Shown here piece after piece: positions 1-10,035 of a DNA stretch of 64,000 nucleotides. The DNA is from Shewanella marisflavi (lineage in GTDB: Bacteria > Pseudomonadota > Gammaproteobacteria > Enterobacterales > Shewanellaceae): assembly GCF_023283925.1 (NCBI RefSeq), contig NZ_JAKIKX010000014.1, positions 1 to 64,000 of the forward strand. Reading direction: 5' to 3'. Each line of letters starts with the position of its first letter. Positions within the stretch are counted from its first letter, which is position 1. The position numbers and the translations under genes are program-made. The notes under the pieces are model-generated. The model searched no databases and had not been told where the DNA came from. It saw only the letters and a list, made by a program, of their open reading frames with translations.

Positions 1-108
1 ATAGCATTGTGGTCCCACCTGATCCCATCCCGAACTCAGAAGTGAAACGCAATCGCGCCGATGGTAGTGTGGGGTCTCCCCATGTGAGAGTAGGTCATTT
101 CCAGACGC
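1..108 (+). rRNA. rrf: 5S ribosomal RNA, 3' portion
   Basis: The sequence from base 1 matches the body of a gammaproteobacterial 5S rRNA, with the conserved stretch GATCCCATCCCGAACTCAGA around bases 21-40 and CCCATGTGAGAGTAGG near the 3' end. The first ten or so bases of the gene lie before the window. It marks the end of an rRNA operon read rightwards; a terminator follows about 30 bases later. The exact 3' end is judged by family length. Confidence 0.95.
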
Positions 109-136
109 CTATTTATTCTCGAAAGAGAGTCGAAGA

Positions 137-168
137 ATCCCCAGCACACTGTGTTGGGGATTTTTTCG
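137..168 (+). terminator. Rho-independent terminator of the rRNA operon
   Basis: CCCCAGCACA and TGTGTTGGGG pair as a 10-bp stem around a one- to three-base loop and are followed by TTTTTT. It lies just after the 5S gene, as expected for an rrn terminator. Confidence 0.9.
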
Positions 169-231
169 TTTATACACTTCGCGAAAGCACCTCCTTCACA
201 TGCAGTCCAAAGCTGCTTACGCAGTGTGGCC

Positions 232-380
232 CCCTCAGCTCGCAGCTTAGCTGCTTCGCGCTACAGCCATCTATCAAGCTTCGCTTGATTAGCGGATGCC
301 TTTCGCCCCCATGTGAGATTGACGGAGTTAGTCTCTGGCTCGAAGCTCATGACAGGCGCCTTTCCTTTTTATTCATTAGA
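232..380. repeat. Degenerate tandem repeat, copy 1
   Basis: First copy of a roughly 149-base tandem unit. Its first 88 bases (232-319) differ from 381-468 at about ten positions by eye. Similarity continues more weakly, with GGCTCGAA-CTC-ATGAC here against GGTTCGAATCTGGCCATGAC in copy 2. It contains a 7-bp hairpin ATCAAGC-TTC-GCTTGAT at 273-289 and a 5-bp hairpin GCAGC-TTA-GCTGC at 242-254. The segment CCCCCATGTGAGA resembles the 3' part of the 5S gene just upstream. Confidence 0.8.
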
Positions 381-530
381 CCCTCAGCTCGTAGTCTAGC
401 TGCTTCGCGCTCCTGCCATCCATCAAGCTTCGCTTGATAAACGGATGTCTTACGCCCCCATGTGAGATGAGCGTTGAGTAAATATCTGATGTATGGTTCG
501 AATCTGGCCATGACTAGAGCTTTCTCTAAG
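381..530. repeat. Degenerate tandem repeat, copy 2
   Basis: Second copy, directly adjoining the first. It keeps the ATCAAGC-TTC-GCTTGAT hairpin (422-438) and the CGCCCCCATGTGAGAT segment. The first 88 bases are the best conserved. Confidence 0.8.
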
Positions 531-536
531 ACATTC

Positions 537-552
537 GGCACATCCATGTGCC
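537..552. repeat. TCCA-loop palindrome
   Basis: GGCACA-TCCA-TGTGCC is a perfect 6-bp stem around TCCA. It belongs to the set of palindromes with the same loop and different stems found elsewhere in this window (8663, 34848, 34884, 35156-35356). Confidence 0.6.
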
Positions 553-586
553 TTGCGACCAACTCGCAGCTACAGCCATCCATTTG
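551..586. repeat. Shortened third copy of the tandem repeat
   Basis: CAACTCGCAGCTACAGCCATCCAT resembles the start of copy 1 with about 13 internal bases missing. It follows the palindrome at 537-552. The match is short, so the call is tentative. Confidence 0.4.
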
Positions 587-764
587 AGGACTGAATAAGG
601 GGCTTAAGCTACTGGGGTGGTGAAATTTTTTGCTTACCTTGTGATATAAGGAAATCTCGGTTCTATCTCTTTTACTATTAGGTGAGGCTAAGCTTTATGA
701 GATCTCAGATTGAGGCTGTGATCTTAATGACTAACAAGCTACGCAAATATGGGTATAATGCGCT

Positions 765-1019
765 ATGAATTGTCGTCTCGGATGTGGTGCTTGTTGTATA
801 GCGCCGTCGATCACCAGCCCTATTCCTGGTATGCCCCAAGGCAAACCGGCAGGGATGCGTTGCATCCAGTTAGATGAGCAGAATCTTTGCAAGATATTCG
901 GTCATCCTGAGCGTCCGGCGCTGTGTGATCGCTTCATTGCCGAACCGGAAGTTTGCGGCTCAACGGCAGAGGAAGCACTTTGGTTGATAACATCTTTAGA
1001 AGCGGCGACGCAATCTTAG
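765..1019 (+). CDS. YkgJ-family cysteine-cluster protein
   Basis: An 84-residue protein with the N-terminal cysteine pattern C3-x3-C7-x2-C10-C11, followed by further cysteines (RCIQLD, LCKIFG, LCDRF, EVCG). This matches the YkgJ/UPF0153 family, whose conserved cysteines are thought to bind zinc or an iron-sulphur centre; no reaction is established. The protein is short but complete for the family's small members. The next gene, nsrR, starts ten bases after the stop, so the two may be co-transcribed. If so, NsrR would control its own upstream neighbour, but this is inference. Confidence 0.85.
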   Translation: MNCRLGCGACCIAPSITSPIPGMPQGKPAGMRCIQLDEQNLCKIFGHPERPALCDRFIAEPEVCGSTAEEALWLITSLEAATQS

Positions 1020-1029
1020 AAGGTTGGTT

Positions 1030-1482
1030 ATGCAGTTAACTCGTTATACAGACTTTGGTATTCGTACGTTAATGTACCTGGCCTTATCGCCAGAAAGAGA
1101 CACTCTGTTCAGAATTGCGGAGATCACAGAAGTGTTCGATCTGTCGGCGAACCATGTGTCTAAAATTGTCCATCATCTTGGTAAAGAGGGATATTTGCAT
1201 ACGGTGCGCGGCAAGGCCGGTGGTTTCAAGTTAGGTAAGCCTGCCGATCAGATTAATATTGGCACCTTGGTTCGTACTCTGGAGAATTCGCTCTCGCCCA
1301 TTGATTGTAGCAAGCCTTATTGTCGCTTTTTACCTGCATGCCAGCTAAAAGGTGTATTAGCTGAGGCGGTGAATGCTTATCTGGCTGTGCTAGATCAGTA
1401 CACTCTGGCAGACATTGTTAGTAACCGTGAGGAGCTTAAGGCTCTTTTGCCTGACCTTTCCATTCCAGTATTAGAGATCTAA
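1030..1482 (+). CDS. nsrR: Rrf2-family nitric-oxide-sensing repressor NsrR
   Basis: A 150-residue Rrf2-family regulator. It opens with MQLTRYTDFGIRTLMYLA, close to E. coli NsrR, and has an N-terminal winged helix with the segment LSANHVSKIVHHL and a wing VRGKAGGFKLGKP. Three cysteines, C93, C98 and C104, have the same spacing as the [2Fe-2S] or [4Fe-4S] ligands of NsrR (E. coli C91, C96, C102). NsrR loses DNA binding when its cluster reacts with nitric oxide, releasing genes for NO detoxification. The ATG at 1030 follows an AGAAGG; an upstream in-frame TTG at 1024 is less likely. No NO-detoxifying gene is adjacent. Confidence 0.9.
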   Translation: MQLTRYTDFGIRTLMYLALSPERDTLFRIAEITEVFDLSANHVSKIVHHLGKEGYLHTVRGKAGGFKLGKPADQINIGTLVRTLENSLSPIDCSKPYCRFLPACQLKGVLAEAVNAYLAVLDQYTLADIVSNREELKALLPDLSIPVLEI

Positions 1483-1486
1483 TTCT

Positions 1487-2257
1487 CTATCTTAAGTGTG
1501 CCTTATCGCCGGTATTTTGCTGTTTATGTGCGATGCGATAAGGCAAGAGTCTCGATGAGTTAACTAAGTTGATCCCTTCATCGGTAAGCCTAGGTAGATT
1601 AGCCTGCAAGAAGCGTATGGTCTCAGGGTAAGGGTGAGCAATCACTATCACCTTACCTTCTTTATTTGCTAATTTTATCAGCTGGTTAAACTGTTTCTCT
1701 AATGCCTGTGGCGACACATCGTTATCTAAGAATAGCTGACGTTTTAACAAAGGAATACCCTGCTTGTCGGCAGCCTCTCCCGCCTTGCTGTACCTCGTGG
1801 TCATGCTATCGATAAAGTAACTCTCTTTTTGCCTGAGGCTTTCCATTAGCCAACTCATAGGTGCTTCGAGTTGGGTTAACAGGCTGCCCATGTGATTATT
1901 GACTCCGCGGGCATAGGGGATGCTTTCAAACGCGTCTTGAACCGCTTGTTTGAACTCTTTTTCGTTCATTTGGTTAGTGAGTCCGCCTGGTCCCAGAGCC
2001 TTGCCGTTGAGGGCTTGCATGGGCAGATGCAGCATGATCTCATGACCTTTACTATGGCCGATAGCAGCGAGCTTTTCGCCCAGTGGCGTGTGGGGTAGCA
2101 CGGAAAGGGTAACGGTAGTTGGCAGCGCCAATACGGCCTCGTCGGTTTGACGATAACCGATATCATCTATGATGATGGAGACCTGGGCGGCGTTGACGAA
2201 TTGTGTGGTAAATAAGACAGCTAATAAGAGTAATAAGCGCACTGTTTTTTTATTCAC
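1487..2257 (-). CDS. yibQ: Divergent polysaccharide deacetylase family protein (YibQ-like)
   Basis: A 256-residue exported protein. It has a signal peptide of about 23 residues ending in VNAA, then the YibQ-family core with SIIIDDIGY, HEIMLHLPMQ, NNHMGS and VIAHPYPET. These correspond to the metal-binding Asp and His motifs of the divergent polysaccharide deacetylase fold. The family is periplasmic, probably acts on the cell envelope, and its substrate is not known. The start is GTG (bases 2257-2255), which overlaps the TAG stop of ctpA by one base, so translation is probably coupled. It is the last gene of the gpmI-envC-ctpA operon, an order common in gammaproteobacteria. Confidence 0.85.
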   Translation of the reverse strand: MNKKTVRLLLLLAVLFTTQFVNAAQVSIIIDDIGYRQTDEAVLALPTTVTLSVLPHTPLGEKLAAIGHSKGHEIMLHLPMQALNGKALGPGGLTNQMNEKEFKQAVQDAFESIPYARGVNNHMGSLLTQLEAPMSWLMESLRQKESYFIDSMTTRYSKAGEAADKQGIPLLKRQLFLDNDVSPQALEKQFNQLIKLANKEGKVIVIAHPYPETIRFLQANLPRLTDEGINLVNSSRLLPYRIAHKQQNTGDKAHLR

Positions 2258-3462
2258 TAACTATTTGTTTTTATCCATGAGATTGCCGATTGGACTATTT
2301 GATCCTGGGCAAGGTCATCATGGGGTGATTGCTCAGGGATTATAGGCATACTTTGCTCGGCAGTCATAGTCTCGCTGGGGATATTTATATCCGGCGCAAT
2401 GCCAATGGCATGTATGTCTTGTCCTTTAGGGGTGGTGTAATGGGCTATGGTGAGCTTGATAGCATTACCCTCTATCAGAGTTGGGATAAGGCTTTGCACT
2501 GTGCCTTTACCGAAGCTCTTTTCACCTATCAGGGTAGCGCGTTTATTCTCCTGCAGCGCCGCTGCGAGTACCTCGGAGGCTGAGGCCGATCCCTTGTTAA
2601 TTAATACTGTAAGCGGCAACTTGGAGAACATGGTTTGTGGCGAGGCAAAGTAGTCTGAGTTGGCGTCGAAGAAGCGGCCCCTGGTTGACACGATTCGCCC
2701 TTTAGCGAGGAAAATGTCGGCTATCTTAATGGCCTGATCTAATAAGCCGCCCGGGTTGTTGCGTAGATCTAAAATCAGGCCTGTCATGGGCTGGTTTTGC
2801 CACTCTGTGAGCTGTTTGATCAAATCTTCGGTAGAATCATCTTGAAAGCTGGAGAGCTTGATATAGCCAACGCCGTTGTCGAGGAGTTTGGCTTCAACTG
2901 AATTAACGTCAATCAGGCTGGGCGTGAGAGTCACATCGAAAAGGGTCTCGGAGTTGGCGCGGCTGAGGGAAAGGTTGATGGCCAGATTGTGTTTGCTGTG
3001 GAATTTGATCTCTTCGAGTACATTATCCAATTGCTTAGCCGTAACGGTTTCGTTATTCACCTTGATAATGCGGTCCCCTGGCTGAATCCCAGCATTGGCC
3101 GCCGGTGAATGGGGAAAGGGGCTGATGATGGTCACCTGATTCTGATCTGTGGCTATCTCGATACCAAAGCCAAAGTATTCCCCCTTATTGGCATCCTTGA
3201 TATCGGAAAAGGCCTGGCTGTCGAGGAAGTTTGAATAAGGATCTAACTTGGCGAATACCCCATCGATGGCGGCTTGGATTAGCTCTTCCTGGGAAAGTTT
3301 ATCGACATAGTAGGTTTCGATAGTGCTGATGATATCGATCAGTAAGGGGTAGTTGACCTTAGCTTGGTACTCTTTGGCGTTTTCGTGGCCAAACAAAGTG
3401 ATGGAGAGACCAAGCGTCAGGCCTAAGGCGACGCAGCTGAAATAACGAATTAATTGAGACAT
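2257..3462 (-). CDS. ctpA: S41-family C-terminal processing protease
   Basis: A 401-residue S41 peptidase. After an N-terminal signal or anchor helix (SCVALGLTLGLSITLFG) comes a PDZ domain (about residues 85-170, GFGIEI then GDRIIKVN) and the tail-specific protease domain. The latter has LDLRNNPGG, the nucleophile region KGSASASEVLA and the general-base lysine in GEKSFGKGTVQS, so the Ser/Lys dyad looks intact. It acts in the periplasm on C-terminal tails of envelope proteins. The ATG at 3462 has GGAGG six bases upstream; an earlier in-frame TTG at 3468 would sit on top of that ribosome site. It lies between envC and yibQ, suggesting a role in peptidoglycan-enzyme turnover. Confidence 0.9.
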   Translation of the reverse strand: MSQLIRYFSCVALGLTLGLSITLFGHENAKEYQAKVNYPLLIDIISTIETYYVDKLSQEELIQAAIDGVFAKLDPYSNFLDSQAFSDIKDANKGEYFGFGIEIATDQNQVTIISPFPHSPAANAGIQPGDRIIKVNNETVTAKQLDNVLEEIKFHSKHNLAINLSLSRANSETLFDVTLTPSLIDVNSVEAKLLDNGVGYIKLSSFQDDSTEDLIKQLTEWQNQPMTGLILDLRNNPGGLLDQAIKIADIFLAKGRIVSTRGRFFDANSDYFASPQTMFSKLPLTVLINKGSASASEVLAAALQENKRATLIGEKSFGKGTVQSLIPTLIEGNAIKLTIAHYTTPKGQDIHAIGIAPDINIPSETMTAEQSMPIIPEQSPHDDLAQDQIVQSAISWIKTNS

Positions 3463-3498
3463 GGACAACCTCCCCCATCACTCGGGGTCGTTGTCGCA

Positions 3499-4635
3499 TT
3501 ATCGCCTGCAGTATCTCGCAGGATCGACGGCTTGCCCCTTATGCCTTACTTCAAAGTATAGGCCAGGTTCTGTTTGTCCACCCGAGCGACCAACCAAAGC
3601 TATGGTCTCGCCCTTGTTGACGCTGTCACCGGCATTTTTGAGTAGTGTTTGAGCATGACCATACAGACTCATATAGCCCTTGCCGTGATCGACGACCATC
3701 ACCATACCAAAGCCCCTGAGCCAGTCGGCATAGATCACCTTGCCTGAGGCGATGGCATTAATATTCTGCCCTTCGGGCGCGGCCATCATGACCCCTTTCC
3801 ATTTCACTTCGCCGGAGCGGCGACTACCAAAGCCGGCGCGAATGCGTCCTTTGGTTGGCCAGCTTAGTTTTTGACGGCTCGATAGTCCTTCCATGCTGGG
3901 GTTGTCTTTCATCGCCTTTAGGGCTTGTTCGACAACGCGCTTTAAACTGGCCTCTTCAATTTGTAGTTGTTCTAACTTGGCACCATGGGAGTTAAGGGTG
4001 CGCTCAATCTGTTTCAGGGTCTGTTGACGCTGGTGCTGCTCTTGGGTGAGAACCTTGGCCTGTTGCTGTTGATTGAGGATCAGCTCATTGAGCTTAGCTT
4101 GTTGGGTCTTTTGCTCTGACTCAATAGTCGTCAGCTCTGTCATTGTCTGCTGTAGTTGCTCTATGGAGTCCATTCTCGCCTTGTTGAGGAATTGGTAGTA
4201 GGCGAGTAATCGTTCTATGGTTGCCGGACTCTGCTGATTGAGCAGCATTTTTGTGTAGTCGTGGTTGCCTGCCAGGTAGGCACTGGCTAACTGATTCGAT
4301 AGGGTTTTCTGTTGTTTCTTCTTTAGGTTATCTAATTCTGTCTTGCGGCTGTTTAACTCGGCCAGTTTCTCATCTGTCTGTGCCAGTGATGCCTGGGTCC
4401 GGGTGACCTTCTTGGCGGCTTCGGCGATGGCTTGCTCATCTTTCTTGAGGAGATCTATCAGACTTTCATGTTGACGACTGGTGTCTTTAAGGGCCGATTG
4501 CTGGCTGCTTATCTGTTTCTGGATGGCTTCGAGTTCGGATTGGCGCTGCTTCAGGTCAGCGGCCTGAACAGTGCAAGAGAGCATGATAAAGCCAGCAAGT
4601 ATGCTGGCTTTATAGAAACCAAATCGTTTAAGCAA
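3499..4635 (-). CDS. envC: Murein hydrolase activator EnvC
   Basis: A 378-residue periplasmic protein with a signal peptide ending near TVQAAD. A long coiled coil rich in Gln, Lys and Leu follows (about residues 27-245), then a C-terminal LytM/M23 domain (LSWPTKGRIRAGFG, VVDHGKGYMSLYGH, GLYFEVRHKGQ). In EnvC the LytM domain is enzymatically degenerate and activates the amidases AmiA and AmiB at the division septum. In this sequence the HxH motif reads YGH and the upstream zinc His is not obvious, consistent with an activator. The apparent start is TTG at 4635, eight bases after the gpmI stop. Confidence 0.9.
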   Translation of the reverse strand: MLKRFGFYKASILAGFIMLSCTVQAADLKQRQSELEAIQKQISSQQSALKDTSRQHESLIDLLKKDEQAIAEAAKKVTRTQASLAQTDEKLAELNSRKTELDNLKKKQQKTLSNQLASAYLAGNHDYTKMLLNQQSPATIERLLAYYQFLNKARMDSIEQLQQTMTELTTIESEQKTQQAKLNELILNQQQQAKVLTQEQHQRQQTLKQIERTLNSHGAKLEQLQIEEASLKRVVEQALKAMKDNPSMEGLSSRQKLSWPTKGRIRAGFGSRRSGEVKWKGVMMAAPEGQNINAIASGKVIYADWLRGFGMVMVVDHGKGYMSLYGHAQTLLKNAGDSVNKGETIALVGRSGGQTEPGLYFEVRHKGQAVDPARYCRR

Positions 4636-4642
4636 AGAGTCG

Positions 4643-6241
<1,599 letters not shown>

Positions 6242-6428
6242 TTACTACGTACGAGGGCGATCAAAAAGCGATTTACTTCGATAGCAGTTATCGAGCCCGT
6301 CACAAATTAAGGGTTCTCTCAATATCAGCCTCCCGCCTGGGATGAACAACATGCTGCAATCTGCTTTGACAATCGGTTATACTCTCAGCCCAAACCGTCT
6401 TTAAAGCCACAGAAGTAGGCCGAAAATA

Positions 6429-6863
6429 ATGCAAGAATATATCGAATTTTTTAAAGCCAACCCTATGCTAAGTCTTGCCTGGGTGGGCTTGTTTGCAGCG
6501 CTTATCGTGAGCGTTTTTAAGTCTAGTATCTCAAAAGTGAAAACAGTAGATCATCAGCAAGCAACCTTGTTAATTAACAAACAAGACGCCAAGGTGGTTG
6601 ATGTGCGCTCCAAGGAAGAGTTTAAGAAAGGTCATATCGTTGATGCGATTAACCTGCCTTTGTCTGAAATTAAAAATAATCAGACATCTGCCCTTGAAAA
6701 GTTCAAAGCCAGTCCCATTATAATGGTATGCAATGCAGGAATGACCTCGTCGCAAGCAGCTCAATTGATGGTTAAAGCAGGCTTTGAGTCTGTGTATAAC
6801 CTCAAGGGTGGGATGAGCGAATGGCAACAAAATAACTTACCTGTTGCCAAAACCAAAAGATAA
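6429..6863 (+). CDS. yibN: Membrane-anchored rhodanese-like protein (YibN)
   Basis: A 144-residue protein with one N-terminal membrane helix (about residues 13-30, LSLAWVGLFAALIVSVF) and one rhodanese domain. The domain has VVDVRSKEEFKKGHI, AINLP and the active-site loop VCNAGMTSSQA, in which C101 is the sulphur-carrying cysteine. It should accept or transfer sulphane sulphur at the inner face of the membrane, but its partners are unknown. It precedes secB and gpsA as in many enterics and vibrios, although the grxC gene often found between them is absent. Confidence 0.9.
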   Translation: MQEYIEFFKANPMLSLAWVGLFAALIVSVFKSSISKVKTVDHQQATLLINKQDAKVVDVRSKEEFKKGHIVDAINLPLSEIKNNQTSALEKFKASPIIMVCNAGMTSSQAAQLMVKAGFESVYNLKGGMSEWQQNNLPVAKTKR

Positions 6864-6874
6864 CCCACACAAGG

Positions 6875-6897
6875 ATTGCTTTTGTAAAGCATCTTTG
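6875..6897 (+). terminator. Possible weak terminator after yibN
   Basis: TGCTTT-TGT-AAAGCA forms a 6-bp stem at 6877-6891, followed by TCTTTGATT. The U-tract is poor, so this may be an attenuator or chance. Confidence 0.3.
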
Positions 6898-7068
6898 ATT
6901 AGAGTGTCATCTCTTATAAAAAATGGCTTAAATCCACCCATAGGTGAGATTTAAGGAATACTAAATCGGGATGGTGGCTGAGGTCTAAATTAGGACTCGA
7001 GTAACAAAGGCCCTAAAGATGATTCTTCTCATTGGATGAATCGAACAAAATTGATTAGGTAGGAAATT

Positions 7069-7557
7069 ATGGCTGAAGCAGTAAATAACGAACAACAGGG
7101 TCCACAGTTCAACATTCAACGTGTTTACACTAAAGATATCTCTTTCGAAACACCAAACAGCCCAGCTGTTTTCCAGAAAGAGTGGAACCCAGAAGTTAAA
7201 CTAGACCTAGACACTCGCAGCGCTAAGCTGGCTGATGATGTTTATGAAGTTGTCCTTTCTCTTACTGTGACGGCTAAAAACGGTGAAGAAACTGCTTTCC
7301 TATGTGAAGTACAACAAGCAGGTATCTTCGCTATCGCAGGTCTGACTGAACAGCAACTGGCTCACTCTCTAGGTGCATATTGCCCTAACGTACTGTTCCC
7401 ATATGCTCGCGAAGTTGTTGGTAGCCTGGTTGCTCGTGGTACTTTCCCACAACTAAACCTGGCTCCAGTTAACTTTGACGCGCTGTTTGCACAGTATGTT
7501 CAACAGCGTCAGGCGCAAGCCGAAGCTGCTGGTGAAGCCGCAGAAGCGAACGCTTAA
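7069..7557 (+). CDS. secB: Protein-export chaperone SecB
   Basis: A 162-residue cytosolic tetrameric chaperone that keeps exported proteins unfolded and delivers them to SecA. The sequence carries [39 protein letters not shown] and [13 protein letters not shown], all characteristic of SecB. The acidic, Ala/Glu-rich tail is usual. A 205-base spacer separates it from yibN and should contain its own promoter. gpsA starts seven bases after the stop, so secB and gpsA are one operon. Confidence 0.97.
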   Translation: MAEAVNNEQQGPQFNIQRVYTKDISFETPNSPAVFQKEWNPEVKLDLDTRSAKLADDVYEVVLSLTVTAKNGEETAFLCEVQQAGIFAIAGLTEQQLAHSLGAYCPNVLFPYAREVVGSLVARGTFPQLNLAPVNFDALFAQYVQQRQAQAEAAGEAAEANA

Positions 7558-7563
7558 TTACGC

Positions 7564-8583
7564 ATGAACAATACTGCCGATATTACGGTACTGGGGGCGG
7601 GCTCTTATGGCACCGCCCTTGCTATTTCTCTAGCCAGTAACGGACATAAAACCCTTATTTGGGGCCATGAGCCCGATCATATCGAGAACCTTAAGCGTGA
7701 TCGATCCAATGAGGCGTTTCTGCCCGGTATTGCATTGCCGGATCTTTTGATTCCCGAAGCGGATCTTGCTACCGCCCTAGCCGCCTCTAACAATGTGTTG
7801 GTGGTAGTGCCAAGCCATGTATTTGGTCTGGTACTGAAACAGGCTAAGCCTCTGCTGCGCAAAGATGCGCGTATTGTCTGGGCGACCAAAGGTCTTGAAC
7901 CTGAAACGGGTCGTTTGCTGCAAGAAGTGGCGCGAGAAATCTTAGGTGATGAATATCCGTTGGCGGTCTTGTCGGGTCCCACTTTTGCCAAAGAGCTGGC
8001 GGCTGGCTTGCCAACCGCTATCTCAGTTGCTGGTACCGATGAAACCTTTACCAATGATCTGGTCGAGCTGCTGCACAGCCCTAAGCGGTTGCGTGTCTAT
8101 GCCAATGACGATTTTATTGGTCTGCAGCTTGGTGGCGCAGTAAAGAATGTGATCGCTATCAGCGCCGGTATGTCAGATGGCATAGGCTTTGGTGCTAACG
8201 CCCGTACTGCTTTGATCACTCGAGGCTTGGTTGAGCTTACACGATTGGGTGAAGCTATTGGTGCACAGCCGTCTACCTTTATGGGGATGGCGGGTCTGGG
8301 TGATCTGGTGTTGACCTGTACCGACAATCAGTCGCGTAATCGTCGTTTTGGTTTAGCCCTAGGTCAGGGTAAAGATGTCGATACCGCCCAGACCGAGATT
8401 GGTCAGGTGGTTGAAGGCTATCGCAATACCAAAGAGGTCTATACCTTGGCTAAGCGTCTTGGTGTCGAGATGCCGATCACCGAACAGGTGTATAAGGTGC
8501 TCTATCAAGGCGGCACGCCACATGAGGCGGCCAAGGACTTGTTGGCGAGAGAGAAAAAGTCGGAGACGGCAGACAGCGAATAG
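7564..8583 (+). CDS. gpsA: NAD(P)-dependent glycerol-3-phosphate dehydrogenase
   Basis: A 339-residue cytosolic enzyme reducing dihydroxyacetone phosphate to sn-glycerol 3-phosphate for phospholipid synthesis. It has the N-terminal Rossmann motif [12 protein letters not shown], the segment [17 protein letters not shown], the catalytic-lysine region [13 protein letters not shown], and the conserved [20 protein letters not shown]. Length matches the family. It is coupled to secB with a seven-base gap and is followed by a clear terminator. Confidence 0.97.
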   Translation: MNNTADITVLGAGSYGTALAISLASNGHKTLIWGHEPDHIENLKRDRSNEAFLPGIALPDLLIPEADLATALAASNNVLVVVPSHVFGLVLKQAKPLLRKDARIVWATKGLEPETGRLLQEVAREILGDEYPLAVLSGPTFAKELAAGLPTAISVAGTDETFTNDLVELLHSPKRLRVYANDDFIGLQLGGAVKNVIAISAGMSDGIGFGANARTALITRGLVELTRLGEAIGAQPSTFMGMAGLGDLVLTCTDNQSRNRRFGLALGQGKDVDTAQTEIGQVVEGYRNTKEVYTLAKRLGVEMPITEQVYKVLYQGGTPHEAAKDLLAREKKSETADSE

Positions 8584-8616
8584 TGGCCATCGGCGACTCA
8601 TGCTAAATCGAACAAA

Positions 8617-8641
8617 GGGTGCTAAAATAGCGCCCTTTTTT
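8617..8641 (+). terminator. Rho-independent terminator of secB-gpsA
   Basis: GGGTGCTA and TAGCGCCC pair (8 bp with one G-U) around AAA and are followed by seven T residues. Confidence 0.9.
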
Positions 8642-8652
8642 ATACAAGGATG

Positions 8653-8693
8653 TATTTATCCCCGGTGCCCACGGATGGGCAAAGAGGTGATTT
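8653..8693. repeat. Direct repeat unit A (52-base period)
   Basis: This 41-base block begins TATTTATCCCCGGTGCCC and recurs 52 bases downstream with two differences. Inside it GCCCA-CGGA-TGGGC is a 5-bp palindrome; read on the minus strand the loop is TCCG, matching the TCCN-loop family. It lies in the gap after the gpsA terminator. Confidence 0.85.
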
Positions 8694-8704
8694 GTATATG
8701 GACA

Positions 8705-8745
8705 TATTTATCCCCGGTGCCCACGGATGGGCTAAGAGGGGATTT
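8705..8745. repeat. Direct repeat unit B (52-base period)
   Basis: Second copy of the block at 8653, with the same GCCCA-CGGA-TGGGC palindrome. The copies differ at CAAAG/CTAAG and GGTGA/GGGGA. Together the two form a two-unit tandem array between gpsA and the flavoprotein gene. Confidence 0.85.
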
Positions 8746-8850
8746 ATGCAAGGCCAAAAATGTTCCAGACATATTGCGCCATTCCATCTACTTAGTGGAT
8801 GTTAGGACTTTGCGTCCGTTAGCTATTAACTTGTTTGAGGCGGTATTTAA

Positions 8851-10035
8851 GTGAAACATCATGACGTGATCATTATCGGTGCGGGCGCGGCGGGCCTCAT
8901 GTGCGCGGCGACAGCGGGCTATCGTGGTCGAGATGTCCTGGTGTTAGATAACGGCAAACAGGCGGGGCGCAAGATCTTGATCAGCGGCGGTGGTCGTTGC
9001 AATTTTACTAATCTTAAGGTGGAACCGGGTAACTTTATCTGCGCCAATCCCCATTTCGTGAAGTCGGCTTTGGCGCGTTACTCATCGCAAGATTTTATTG
9101 AGTTGGTTGAGCGTCATGGCATCGAATATCACCAGCGGGATCATGGCCAGCTGTTCTGTAACGACTCGGCCAAAGAGATAGTGACCATGCTGGTGACCGA
9201 GTGTGAGTGGGCGGGCGCACAGGTGCAACTGCGTACCGATATTCTCTCCATCACCAAGCAGGAAGACGGCCTGTTTATGCTGGAAACCAGCAAGGGTGCA
9301 TACAGCTGTGAGTCTTTGGTGGTGGCGACTGGTGGGCTCTCTATGCCCAAATTGGGCGCCTCACCGTTTGGCTATCAGATCGCCGAGCAGTTTGGTCTTA
9401 AGGTGTTGCCGACTCACGCAGGCCTGGTGCCTTTTACCTGGCATAGTGAGCAGAAGCAGAAATTTGAGCCGCTATCGGGTATCGCTGTGCCCAGTACCAT
9501 TACCGCCCAAGACGGTACTCAGTTTAGTGAGGCGCTGCTGTTTACCCACAGAGGCCTTTCTGGTCCGGCGATTTTACAGATCTCCAACTACTGGCAGCCA
9601 GGCGAAAGTATCTCGATTAACCTGCTGCCTCAGGTCGATGCCGCAGAGGCCTTGAGCGAGGCGTTGGCCAATCACCCCAAGCAGAGTCTGCGTAATACCC
9701 TGTCCCAGTGGTTGCCCAAGCGACTGGTTGAGGTGTTGTTCGATGAGGCACTACTCAACATGGCACTTAATCAGCTGGTGCATGCCCAGCGTGACCAAGT
9801 GGCAGATAATCTTCATAACTGGCAGCTTTTGATGAACGGTACTGAAGGCTATCGCACTGCCGAGGTGACCTTAGGTGGCGTGGATACTAACGAGCTCTCT
9901 TCTAAAGATATGCAGAGCAAGAAGGTGCCAGGGCTCTACTTTGCCGGCGAGGTGATGGATGTCAGCGGTTGGCTCGGCGGTTTCAATTTTCAGTGGGCCT
10001 GGGCTTCTGGTGTCGCGGTTGGCCTAGCTGTGTAG
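8851..10035 (+). CDS. YhiN/HI0933-family FAD-dependent oxidoreductase
   Basis: A 394-residue flavoprotein. The N-terminus has the dinucleotide-binding motif IIIGAGAAGLMCA, then the family signature GRKILISGGGRCNFTN. The C-terminus has a second FAD contact, LYFAGEVMDVSGWLGGFNFQ. This is the HI0933/YhiN family; its substrate is not established. The start is GTG at 8851. A terminator lies downstream and no partner gene is evident. Confidence 0.88.
   Translation: MKHHDVIIIGAGAAGLMCAATAGYRGRDVLVLDNGKQAGRKILISGGGRCNFTNLKVEPGNFICANPHFVKSALARYSSQDFIELVERHGIEYHQRDHGQLFCNDSAKEIVTMLVTECEWAGAQVQLRTDILSITKQEDGLFMLETSKGAYSCESLVVATGGLSMPKLGASPFGYQIAEQFGLKVLPTHAGLVPFTWHSEQKQKFEPLSGIAVPSTITAQDGTQFSEALLFTHRGLSGPAILQISNYWQPGESISINLLPQVDAAEALSEALANHPKQSLRNTLSQWLPKRLVEVLFDEALLNMALNQLVHAQRDQVADNLHNWQLLMNGTEGYRTAEVTLGGVDTNELSSKDMQSKKVPGLYFAGEVMDVSGWLGGFNFQWAWASGVAVGLAV

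Larger units (their letters stand above)
108..764. other. Gene-free stretch between rRNA operon and ykgJ-like gene
   Basis: About 650 bases without a credible gene. The open frames here run through the 5S gene or the repeats and look like no protein family. It holds the rrn terminator, two tandem copies of a roughly 149-base repeat, a shortened third copy, and a 16-base TCCA-loop palindrome at 537-552. The last 170 bases are AT-richer and presumably carry the promoter of the 765 gene, but I could not pick out convincing -35 and -10 boxes. Confidence 0.7.

Noticed and set aside
9-437. A 142-codon + frame over the 5S gene and repeats
   Set aside because: It translates rRNA and repeat DNA, has no family features, and lacks a ribosome site.
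491-520. Possible tRNA T-arm (GGTTCGAATC)
   Set aside because: No acceptor or anticodon stem could be built around it; it is part of the repeat.
347-583. Minus-strand frame across the tandem repeats
   Set aside because: The frame only exists because both repeat copies are open; composition is not protein-like.
6366-6383. TTGACA and TATACT as a sigma-70 promoter before yibN
   Set aside because: The boxes are only six bases apart, far below the usual 16-18.
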